In this document: positions 1 to 5,873 of the stretch, piece after piece
How positions within the stretch are numbered: position 1 is the stretch's first letter
Layout of the letters: every line of letters begins with the position of its first letter
DNA from: Clostridiales bacterium
GTDB taxonomy: Bacteria > Bacillota > Clostridia > Lachnospirales > WRAX01
Assembly: GCA_031262335.1 (NCBI GenBank)
Contig: JAISHX010000172.1
Span: 1-5,873, forward strand
DNA length: 5,873 nucleotides
Reading direction: 5' to 3'
Notes under the pieces: generated by a model
What the model was told of the DNA's origin: nothing
What the model saw: the letters and a program-made list of their open reading frames with translations, nothing else
Database searches by the model: none
Translations under genes and position numbers: made by a program

Positions 1-1104
1 ATTGCCGAATGGCAGAAGTCGGCGGATACCGCCGAACAAAACTGGAAAACTCTTTTTGCCGAATATAAAGCCGAATATCCGGAAGAAGCGAAAACACTTG
101 AAAAATGGCTGTCAGGGGATATTCCGACAGAACAGCTTGACGATGACGCATTTTGGAATTATACAGGCGATATTGCGACAAGAGTTTCTTCCGAACAAGT
201 ATTAAACAGATTATGTAAGTTTTTGCCGAATTTGTTCGGCGGTGCGGCGGATTTGGCGCCTTCAACAAAAACTTTGATGAAAGGGCGAGGAGATTACTCA
301 AAAGAAACTCCTACAGGTGCGAATCTTCATTTTGGTATACGCGAACACGCAATGACGGCAATTGCAAACGGTATGGCGGTACATGGCGGGGTTATTCCTT
401 ATGCGGCGGGATTCTTTGTGTTCAGCGATTATATGAAGCCTGCAATGAGGCTTTCGGCAATGATGAGCTTGCGCGTTATATTTATTATGACGCATGATTC
501 AATCGGAGTTGGCGAGGACGGACCTACGCACCAACCTATTGAACAGTTGTCCGCATTAAGAGCGATTCCGAATTTTACAGTAATTCGCCCGTGCGATACG
601 CACGAAACGGCGGCAGCGTGGTATCTTGCCGTTACAAGGAAAAAAAGTCCGACGGCGATTGTGCTTTCACGCCAAAACTTGCCCCTTCTTCAGGAAACAG
701 GCAAAGGTGCTTTAAAAGGTGCGTATGTTTTACGGCGTTCCGATAAAGAGATTCCCGACGTGATTTTAATGGCGTCAGGTTCTGAAGTAGAGCTTATTTA
801 CAAGGCAAAAGATGTTTTAGCGGAACGCGGAATTGACGCAAGTGTTGTGAGTTTTCCTTCATGGGAAGTTTTTGAAGAGCAAACTCCGGAATATAAAGAA
901 AGCGTTTTGCCTGCGGCTTGCACTAAAAGGCTTGCTGTTGAGGCGGCTTCGGAATTGGGCTGGCACAAATATATCGGTATGGACGGTGCAATTTTAAGCA
1001 TTGACCATTTCGGAATGTCTGCCCCCGCCCCTCAAGTTTTTGATGAAATGGGATTTACTGTTGAAAACGTTGTACAAAAAGCAATGAATTTGTTCAAAGA
1101 CTAA
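1..1104 (+). CDS. tkt: Transketolase, C-terminal part (5' end outside window)
   Basis: The frame is open from base 1 to the TAA at 1102-1104, giving 367 residues. That is a little over half of a typical transketolase of about 660 residues, so the N-terminal thiamine diphosphate-binding domain lies outside the window. Transketolase moves two-carbon ketol units between sugar phosphates in the cytosolic non-oxidative pentose phosphate pathway and supplies erythrose 4-phosphate and ribose 5-phosphate. The pyrimidine-binding domain spans roughly codons 54-230. It holds the IREHAM motif with the catalytic Glu (343-345) and the block THDSIGVGEDGPTHQP with His 493-495, Asp 517-519 and His 529-531. 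The SRQNL motif carries a substrate phosphate-binding Arg at 670-672. The C-terminal domain follows, with MASGSEVEL near codon 260. An in-frame TTG at 223 could be mistaken for a start, but the homologous reading continues upstream through it. No damage is seen. The protein reads as a single-chain transketolase, not a split one, but only this half is visible. Confidence 0.96.
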   Translation: MAEWQKSADTAEQNWKTLFAEYKAEYPEEAKTLEKWLSGDIPTEQLDDDAFWNYTGDIATRVSSEQVLNRLCKFLPNLFGGAADLAPSTKTLMKGRGDYSKETPTGANLHFGIREHAMTAIANGMAVHGGVIPYAAGFFVFSDYMKPAMRLSAMMSLRVIFIMTHDSIGVGEDGPTHQPIEQLSALRAIPNFTVIRPCDTHETAAAWYLAVTRKKSPTAIVLSRQNLPLLQETGKGALKGAYVLRRSDKEIPDVILMASGSEVELIYKAKDVLAERGIDASVVSFPSWEVFEEQTPEYKESVLPAACTKRLAVEAASELGWHKYIGMDGAILSIDHFGMSAPAPQVFDEMGFTVENVVQKAMNLFKD

Positions 1105-1126
1105 AAAATATGAAAGTGTGGATTTA

Positions 1127-2491
1127 ATGAAAAAAATTCCCCATAGGCTTTATCTTACGGAAGAACAACTTCCAAAGCAATGGTATTCTTTGCGTACAGA
1201 TATGAAGAATAAGCCTGCACCGCTTTTGAATCCGGCGACTCACAAACCTTTAAAAGAGGAAGAGCTTTATCCTATTTTCTGTAAAACCGCCGCAAAAGAA
1301 GAAATGGACGATACTACAGCATACTTTGACATTCCTGAAGAAATTCTTGAAATTTATAAGGTGTATCGTCCTTCTCCGTTGAGCCGCGCTTATGACCTTG
1401 AACGTGTGCTCGAAACTCCCGCAAAAATTTATTATAAATTTGAAGGGAATAATACAAGCGGCTCTCATAAGCTTAATTCTGCTGTTGCGCAAGCATATTA
1501 CGCTAAAAAAGAAGGAATTACCCGCCTTACTACAGAAACAGGAGCAGGACAATGGGGAACAGCGCTTGCAATTGCATGTAGCTATTTTGGAATTAACCTC
1601 GATGTTTACATGGTTAAAGTGTCGTATAACCAAAAGCCGGACAGAAAATCTATTATAGAAACTTTCGGCGCAAATATTATTCCAAGTCCTTCAAATACAA
1701 CAAATGCCGGCAGAGCAATTCTTGCCGCTGACCCAAACACACACGGCTCTCTCGGCTGTGCTATAAGTGAAGCTGTCGAAGTAGCTGTAACGACCGATAA
1801 TTGCAAGTATGTTTTGGGTTCTGTGCTTAATCAGGTAGTTTTGCACCAGTCCGTAATCGGTCTTGAAACTTATGAGGCTATGAATATTTTAGGTGAAAAG
1901 CCTGATATAATAATAGGTTGCGCGGGCGGCGGCTCTAATCTCGGCGGGTTGATTGCTCCGTTTATGCGTGATAAACTGCAAGGGAAGTCCGATGTACGCA
2001 TTGTCGCTGTTGAGCCGGCATCTTGTCCTTCTCTTACAAGAGGAAAATTTGCCTATGATTTTGCCGACACAGGAAAAATTACTCCGCTCGCAAAAATGTA
2101 TACGCTCGGATGTGAGTTTAAGCCTTCAGCAAACCATGCAGGCGGACTTAGATACCACGGCATGAGTCCGATACTTTCACAATTATATCATGACGGGTAT
2201 ATGGAAGCTATCTCTGTTGAACAGACAAAAGTTTTTGAAGCAGCAGCTATTTTTGCTCGTGCTGAAACAATTCTTCCTGCGCCGGAATCCGCGCACGCAA
2301 TTTACGGGGCGATTGAAGAGGCAAAAAAATGCAAAGAAACAGGCGAAGCGAAAACAATCGTCTTTGGTTTGACAGGCACAGGCTATTTTGACTTACGCGC
2401 TTACAACGATTTTCGCTCCGGCTCAATGACCGACCACATTCCGACAGATGAAGAACTTGAGGAAGGTTTCAAAAAACTTCCGAAATTTTGA
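1127..2491 (+). CDS. trpB2: TrpB2-type tryptophan synthase beta-like PLP enzyme
   Basis: This 454-residue cytosolic enzyme belongs to the fold-type II PLP family. Characterised TrpB2 proteins condense indole with serine to give tryptophan without strict need of the alpha subunit. Visible motifs are RPSPL (residues 81-85), the PLP lysine K115 in NTSGSHKLNSA, the catalytic acid E137 in ETGAGQWG, the phosphate-binding GGGSN loop (267-271) and a C-terminal GLTGTGYFD block (414-422). The SGSHKLN context and the extended N-terminus fit TrpB2, not the TrpB1 of about 400 residues. I chose ATG 1127. An in-frame GTG at 1118 would add three residues but sits almost on top of the only purine-rich stretch (1112-1116). 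The ribosome binding site is weak either way. The gene follows transketolase by 22 bases with no terminator, so co-transcription is likely. No trpA or other trp gene is adjacent. The Ser that usually contacts the PLP ring nitrogen in this family appears as Thr416, so the exact substrate is less certain than the family. Confidence 0.9.
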   Translation: MKKIPHRLYLTEEQLPKQWYSLRTDMKNKPAPLLNPATHKPLKEEELYPIFCKTAAKEEMDDTTAYFDIPEEILEIYKVYRPSPLSRAYDLERVLETPAKIYYKFEGNNTSGSHKLNSAVAQAYYAKKEGITRLTTETGAGQWGTALAIACSYFGINLDVYMVKVSYNQKPDRKSIIETFGANIIPSPSNTTNAGRAILAADPNTHGSLGCAISEAVEVAVTTDNCKYVLGSVLNQVVLHQSVIGLETYEAMNILGEKPDIIIGCAGGGSNLGGLIAPFMRDKLQGKSDVRIVAVEPASCPSLTRGKFAYDFADTGKITPLAKMYTLGCEFKPSANHAGGLRYHGMSPILSQLYHDGYMEAISVEQTKVFEAAAIFARAETILPAPESAHAIYGAIEEAKKCKETGEAKTIVFGLTGTGYFDLRAYNDFRSGSMTDHIPTDEELEEGFKKLPKF

Positions 2492-2504
2492 GGAAAAACT
2501 GAAA

Positions 2505-2545
2505 AGATAAGACCTTGGGGTATGAAATCCCCCAAGGTCTTATCT
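2505..2545 (+). terminator. Perfect 16-bp inverted repeat, possible transcription terminator or intercistronic stem-loop
   Basis: AGATAAGACCTTGGGG (2505-2520) is the exact reverse complement of 2530-2545, separated by a 9-base loop. It lies 13 bases after the trpB2 stop and 35 bases before the next start, in the position of an intrinsic terminator. The base of the stem is not followed by a T run on the + strand: the next bases are CTAAAGGCTTTATCTTT. It may therefore be a leaky terminator, a barrier to RNA decay or a processing site. On the - strand the stem is followed by a T-richer stretch (complement of 2493-2504), which would suit termination of opposing transcription better. The stem is directly visible; its role is inferred. 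Confidence 0.55.
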
Positions 2546-2568
2546 CTAAAGGCTTTATCTTTAGGAGG
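2540..2568 (+). promoter_or_regulatory. Direct repeat and small hairpin overlapping the aldo/keto reductase ribosome binding site
   Basis: TTATCTCTA (2540-2548) and TTATCTTTA (2555-2563) match at 8 of 9 bases, 15 bases apart. The first copy forms the end of the large stem. AAAGATAA (2503-2510), which includes the foot of the left arm, is also the exact complement of 2555-2562, next to the Shine-Dalgarno sequence. CTAAAG (2546-2551) and CTTTAG (2559-2564) can form a further small hairpin that covers the first bases of AGGAGG. Mutually exclusive pairings are therefore possible. No known riboswitch or T-box motif was recognised, so a regulatory role is speculative. Confidence 0.2.
2563..2568 (+). 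promoter_or_regulatory. Ribosome binding site of the aldo/keto reductase
   Basis: AGGAGG lies 12 bases before ATG 2581. It fixes the start there and excludes the in-frame TTG at 2515, which would place the large inverted repeat inside the coding region and add 22 residues unlike the family N-terminus. Confidence 0.85.
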
Positions 2569-2580
2569 CGAAAGTATAAA

Positions 2581-3750
2581 ATGAATTACAGGAAATTCGG
2601 TAATTGCGGCTATGAAGTTTCGGCATTGGGACTTGGGTGCATGAGATTGCCTCAGGTTGTTGATGAAAAAACAAAAATGCCTACAGCACAAGTTGATTTG
2701 GATAAAGCAATAGAAATTATTCAATATGCCGCCGATAACGGCATAAATTATTTTGATACTGCGTATGGGTATCACAGCAAAATGAGCGAATCCGTTCTCG
2801 GTGAGGCACTTTCTTATGGCGGCAGACGGAAAAGAGTGAAAATTGCAACAAAACAGCCGCTTGGCGCAATGGGCGGAAAGCGTGAAAATATCAGGAAAAA
2901 TCTTGAATCGGCACTTACAAAACTGCGAACGGATTATATTGACGTTTATTTAATGCACGCCGTTGACGGAAATACATGGGATAGTTTTAAAGCTTTGGGT
3001 GCAATTGAAGAGTGGCAAAAATTCAGAGAAGAAGGACTTATTAAATCAATAGCGTTCTCTTTTCACGGAAATTATACAGACTTTGCCCGTGTTTTTTCTG
3101 ACTTCGACTGGGACATGTGTCAGGTTCAGCACAATATGCTTGACCTTGAAAACGAAGCAACTCTTGAAGGTGTCCAACTTGCCGGCAAAAAAGGCTGCGC
3201 TGTTGTTATTATGGAGCCTTTAAGGGGCGGCGGACTTGCTCACGCACCGGAAAGAGTTAAGGAACTGTATAATTCATATGATTCGGAAAGATTGCCCGTT
3301 GAATGGGCATTTAAATATTTGCTTGATAAACCGGAAATAAGCACAATTCTTAGCGGAATGTCAACGCTCGAACAGTTAAAACAAAATATTGAGATTTTCA
3401 GTAAACCGCAAAACACGGTAAATTCACTTACGGAGCAAGAAAAGAAAATATTATCGGAAGCAAAAGCACGATATGAATCTTTTGTAACTGTTCCATGTAC
3501 AGGATGCGAATATTGTTTGCCGTGTCCGAAAAAAGTCGCAATTCCGAATATTTTTCGCAAATACAACGACGGCATGATGTTCGGTGCATTTGGACAGGCA
3601 AAAAGGGAATACTGGTTTAATGTTGCATCCGGTTCCGACGCCGAAAAGTGTGTTGAGTGCGGCGCGTGTGAATCAAAATGTCCGCAAAAAATCAAAATTA
3701 TTGAAAGTCTTAAAACAGCACACGAATCGTTGAAAGGTCATATTGAATGA
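2581..3750 (+). CDS. Aldo/keto reductase with C-terminal 4Fe-4S ferredoxin-like domain
   Basis: This 389-residue protein joins an NAD(P)H-dependent aldo/keto reductase barrel (about residues 1-290) to a ferredoxin-like tail; the architecture corresponds to the family I know as COG1453. The N-terminus MNYRKFGNCGYEVSALGLGCMRLP is typical. The catalytic tetrad is intact: D59 and Y64 in FDTAYGY, K91 in IATKQP and H126 in YLMHAVD. The tail carries two cysteine sets, C306, C309, C312 and C315 followed by Pro, and C357, C360, C363 and C367 followed by Pro, consistent with two 4Fe-4S clusters. No signal peptide or membrane segment is seen, so it should be cytosolic. The physiological substrate and electron partner of this family are largely unknown. 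The last four bases overlap the start of the flavoprotein gene, which suggests translational coupling. A strong AGGAGG supports ATG 2581. Confidence 0.93.
   Translation: MNYRKFGNCGYEVSALGLGCMRLPQVVDEKTKMPTAQVDLDKAIEIIQYAADNGINYFDTAYGYHSKMSESVLGEALSYGGRRKRVKIATKQPLGAMGGKRENIRKNLESALTKLRTDYIDVYLMHAVDGNTWDSFKALGAIEEWQKFREEGLIKSIAFSFHGNYTDFARVFSDFDWDMCQVQHNMLDLENEATLEGVQLAGKKGCAVVIMEPLRGGGLAHAPERVKELYNSYDSERLPVEWAFKYLLDKPEISTILSGMSTLEQLKQNIEIFSKPQNTVNSLTEQEKKILSEAKARYESFVTVPCTGCEYCLPCPKKVAIPNIFRKYNDGMMFGAFGQAKREYWFNVASGSDAEKCVECGACESKCPQKIKIIESLKTAHESLKGHIE
3732..3737 (+). promoter_or_regulatory. Ribosome binding site of the flavoprotein gene, inside the upstream gene
   Basis: GAAAGG ends 9 bases before ATG 3747, within the last codons of the aldo/keto reductase. 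With the ATGA overlap at 3747-3750 it supports this start and translational coupling. Confidence 0.6.
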
Positions 3751-4976
3751 AAAAAATAATTATAATCGGAGGCGGGGCAGCGGGTCTTTTTGCCGCGCTT
3801 TCAGCAGTTAATGTAGCTCCGGAAGCCACAGAAGTTATTGTTCTTGAAAAAAATGAAAAAGCAGGCAAAAAAATATATATAACGGGTAAAGGGAGATGCA
3901 ACCTAACAAATGATTGTGACCCTGAAGAATTTTTAAGTCATGTCGTCGCTAACCCTAAGTTTTTGATGAGTTCGTTAAATTTGTTGACTCCAAAAGATAC
4001 AATAGTATTATTCAAAAAACTGGGATTGGAAGTTAAAACAGAAAGAGGGCGGCGCGTATTTCCTTCCTCTGATAAAGCAAGTGATGTTACCGCTGTTTTA
4101 ATGAAAAGGATACTTTGTTGCGGTGTTAAAGTAGTTTTTGAATCCAATGTCTTGGATATTGAAAAAAATAATGACGGGTTTACAGTCAAAACTTTGCGCG
4201 GTGAATTTTGTTCTGACGCAGTGATAATTGCAACAGGTGGTTTAAGTTATCCGTCAACAGGCTCAAACGGTGCAGGATATGTTTTTGCGGAAAAATTCGG
4301 GCATACAATAATAAAACCATGCCCGTCGTTAGTTTCTCTTAAAATTTCGGAAAAACTTGATTTGGAAGGGCTTTCCCTCAAAAATATAGAAGTAAGCTTG
4401 TTAAAAGACGGAAAAGTCTTGTCAAGTGAATTTGGTGAAATGCTTTTTACGCATGACGGAGTTTCCGGCCCTTGTATTTTGCCGATTAGTCGTATTGTTT
4501 CCTGCGGGAATTACGGCAATTATATTTTGAAGATAAATCTAAAACCGGCGTTATCAACCGAAGTTTTAGATAAAAGAATTTTAAGAGATTTTGATTCGCA
4601 TAAAAATAAAAATCTTTCAAACGCGCTTGAAAACCTCCTCCCCAAAAAACTGATTCGCGACGTTATCATAAAATCAGAAATTCCGCCCGAAAAAAAAGCA
4701 GCCGAAGTTACCAAAGCGGAACGCGGAAAATTAGCGGAAACGTTGCAAAATTTTACGCTTACCGTGACAGGTACGGGCGGATTTAATGAGGCTGTTGTTA
4801 CTGCCGGAGGGGTTTGTGTAAAAGAAGTAAACCCGAAAACAATGGAGTCAAAAATAGTAAAAGGGTTGTTTTTTGCCGGAGAAGTTATTGATATTGACGC
4901 GCTGACGGGAGGATATAATCTGCAATGCGCGTTTTCAACAGGATATGCGGCGGGAAAAGCGGCTGCGTTGTCCTGA
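3747..4976 (+). CDS. BaiN/HI0933-family NAD(P)/FAD-dependent oxidoreductase
   Basis: This 409-residue flavoprotein has the usual length of the HI0933 (YhiN/BaiN) family. The N-terminal Rossmann segment shows IIIIGGGAAGLFAA with the glycines at 8-10 and 13, and the acidic E34 at the end of the second strand, expected to bind the FAD ribose. Family signatures follow: GKKIYITGKGRCNLTN (40-55), ATGGLSYPSTGS, GEMLFTHDGVSGPCIL, and near the end GLFFAGEVIDIDALTGGYNLQ (373-393) with a final helix rich in Ala and Gly. The biochemical role of most members is unknown. The BaiN name comes from a proposed reductase of bile acid intermediates, and should not be carried over here since no bai genes are present. 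The gene starts inside the stop of the Fe-S aldo/keto reductase and ends 25 bases before the chorismate mutase-cytidylate kinase gene, so all three probably share a transcript. The next-door cytidylate kinase matches an arrangement I recall from Clostridia. Confidence 0.93.
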   Translation: MKKIIIIGGGAAGLFAALSAVNVAPEATEVIVLEKNEKAGKKIYITGKGRCNLTNDCDPEEFLSHVVANPKFLMSSLNLLTPKDTIVLFKKLGLEVKTERGRRVFPSSDKASDVTAVLMKRILCCGVKVVFESNVLDIEKNNDGFTVKTLRGEFCSDAVIIATGGLSYPSTGSNGAGYVFAEKFGHTIIKPCPSLVSLKISEKLDLEGLSLKNIEVSLLKDGKVLSSEFGEMLFTHDGVSGPCILPISRIVSCGNYGNYILKINLKPALSTEVLDKRILRDFDSHKNKNLSNALENLLPKKLIRDVIIKSEIPPEKKAAEVTKAERGKLAETLQNFTLTVTGTGGFNEAVVTAGGVCVKEVNPKTMESKIVKGLFFAGEVIDIDALTGGYNLQCAFSTGYAAGKAAALS

Positions 4977-4986
4977 TTGTAAAAAG

Positions 4987-4993
4987 AAGGAGG
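4987..4993 (+). promoter_or_regulatory. Ribosome binding site of the aroH-cmk fusion gene
   Basis: AAGGAGG lies 8 bases before ATG 5002, an ideal spacing. It settles the start of a frame that is also open a little further upstream. Confidence 0.9.
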
Positions 4994-5001
4994 TTGCAAA
5001 A

Positions 5002-5873
5002 ATGCCGTCTGCAAGAGGAGCAATTACTGCCGAAAATACAGCGGAGTCGATTTGGGAACAAACAACTGTTCTGTTGAGTGATATTTTTGAAAGAAATAAA
5101 ATTAAAAGAGAGAGCGTTTCATCAATAATTTTTTCGTGTACAAAAGATTTGAATACGGCTTATCCGGCTGTTGCGGCGCGTAATGCAGGACTTACCGAAG
5201 CCGCCCTTTTTTGTGTACAGGAAATGGACGTTAAGGGTTCGTTGGCAAAATGTATACGCGTTTTGGTCAATTTTGAGGCAAATATAAAACAGCGTGAAGT
5301 TTTACATTCATACTTGGGAAAAGCAAAAATATTGCGTCCGGATTTTGCTGAAAAACTGAAAATAGCTATTGACGGTACGATTGGGTCAGGAAAATCTACG
5401 GTAGCAAAACTTGCGGCATCAAAATTAAGCTTGTCTTATGTTGATACAGGTGCGCTTTACCGTGCTTACGCGCTTTTTGTTACAAAAACCGGAGTAAATC
5501 CGGAAGATGAAACGGCAGTTTGTGCGTTAAAAGAAAAATTGAAAATCTCTGTTGAAAACGGCAGAACGTTCCTTAACGGTGATGATGTAACCGACCTTTT
5601 GCGTTCTGCGGAAATTGGTTCGGCAGCGTCAAAAATTGCTGTGTACGAAGAAGTTCGCGATGCGTTGCTTGATGAGCAAAAATTTATTGCTAAAAAAGGC
5701 GGCGTTGTAATGGACGGTCGCGACATAGGCACAAATATTATGCCCGATGCGGATATTAAAATTTATATGGATGCCGATGCGGAAGTCCGTGCCAAAAGAA
5801 GGGTAGGGGAGTTGACCTCATTAGGTAAAGATGCTGATTTTGATAAAATTTTGGCGCAGATTCAAGAGCGGGA
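5002..5873 (+). CDS. aroH-cmk: Fused AroH-type chorismate mutase / (d)CMP kinase (3' end outside window)
   Basis: One uninterrupted frame of 290 complete codons runs off the right edge. Residues 1-115 are an AroH-type chorismate mutase, which converts chorismate to prephenate for Phe/Tyr synthesis. Aligned by eye to the Bacillus subtilis enzyme, the active-site residues are kept at a constant offset of about four: R5 (R7), Y54 (F57), R60 (R63), C71 (C75), E74 (E78), R86 (R90), Y104 (Y108) and R112 (R116). After RPDF (112-115) the kinase begins at about residue 119. It shows the P-loop GTIGSGKST (125-133), DTGALYR (148-154), the CMP-binding insert with R201 and R219, and DGRDIGT (238-244), and is cut near LAQIQER; about 50 residues should be missing. 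The kinase phosphorylates CMP and dCMP in the cytosol. The usual Cmk P-loop begins GPxG, here GTIG. A strong AAGGAGG supports the start. Family assignment of both halves is firm; the fusion is seen directly, barring a sequencing error in the junction. Confidence 0.92.
   Translation, partial: MPSARGAITAENTAESIWEQTTVLLSDIFERNKIKRESVSSIIFSCTKDLNTAYPAVAARNAGLTEAALFCVQEMDVKGSLAKCIRVLVNFEANIKQREVLHSYLGKAKILRPDFAEKLKIAIDGTIGSGKSTVAKLAASKLSLSYVDTGALYRAYALFVTKTGVNPEDETAVCALKEKLKISVENGRTFLNGDDVTDLLRSAEIGSAASKIAVYEEVRDALLDEQKFIAKKGGVVMDGRDIGTNIMPDADIKIYMDADAEVRAKRRVGELTSLGKDADFDKILAQIQER

Noticed and set aside
2..205. 67-residue + strand open frame at the left edge
   Set aside because: It lies in another frame of the transketolase gene, whose own frame is open from base 1 and gives a family-like sequence.
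2488..2511. Possible promoter TTGAGG / GATAAG upstream of the aldo/keto reductase
   Set aside because: The spacing between the two hexamers is only about 12 bases, and the second one is part of the inverted repeat; not credible as a sigma-70-type promoter.
2515..2580. Upstream extension of the aldo/keto reductase to TTG 2515
   Set aside because: It would translate the inverted repeat, has no ribosome binding site, and adds residues unlike the family; the AGGAGG at 2563-2568 points to ATG 2581.
3240..3695. 151-residue - strand open frame
   Set aside because: It is antisense to the aldo/keto reductase cysteine-rich region, has no ribosome binding site or recognisable motif, and the + strand protein is clearly real.
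3747..4976. Bile acid 7-dehydroxylation (bai) function suggested by the BaiN family name
   Set aside because: The family is very widespread and no other bai-type gene is present; the neighbour genes are housekeeping or general redox genes.
4520..5023. 167-residue - strand open frame across the flavoprotein 3' end
   Set aside because: It is antisense to conserved flavoprotein motifs and crosses the strong AAGGAGG of the next gene; no family features are seen.

Overview
The window reads as an ordinary bacterial chromosome segment with every recognisable gene on the + strand. The likely source is a Gram-positive anaerobe of the Clostridia type. The reasons are moderate-to-low GC, strong AGGAGG-type ribosome binding sites, an aldo/keto reductase with a ferredoxin-like tail, and a BaiN/HI0933 flavoprotein followed by AroH-type chorismate mutase and cytidylate kinase, an order I recall from Clostridia. 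The taxon is an inference from gene content, not a database match.

Layout: (1) 1-1104 is the 3' part of a transketolase gene, open at the left edge. (2) 1127-2491 is a complete PLP-dependent TrpB2-type tryptophan synthase beta-like enzyme, starting 22 bases after the transketolase stop. (3) 2492-2580 is an 89-base gap holding a perfect 16-bp inverted repeat, a small direct repeat and a strong ribosome binding site. (4) 2581-3750 is an aldo/keto reductase with a C-terminal two-cluster iron-sulfur domain. (5) 3747-4976 is a BaiN/HI0933-family flavoprotein whose ATG overlaps the reductase stop by four bases. (6) 5002-5873 is an open frame cut by the right edge that encodes an AroH-type chorismate mutase fused in frame, with almost no linker, to a (d)CMP kinase.

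Functionally, three of the five proteins touch aromatic metabolism. Transketolase makes erythrose 4-phosphate for the shikimate pathway, chorismate mutase sends chorismate towards Phe/Tyr, and TrpB2 is related to the enzyme that turns indole and serine into tryptophan. The other two are redox proteins that are probably translationally coupled. The most notable item is the chorismate mutase-cytidylate kinase fusion. I see no mobile element, CRISPR array, RNA gene or phage signature, and no gene-free stretch longer than 89 bases.
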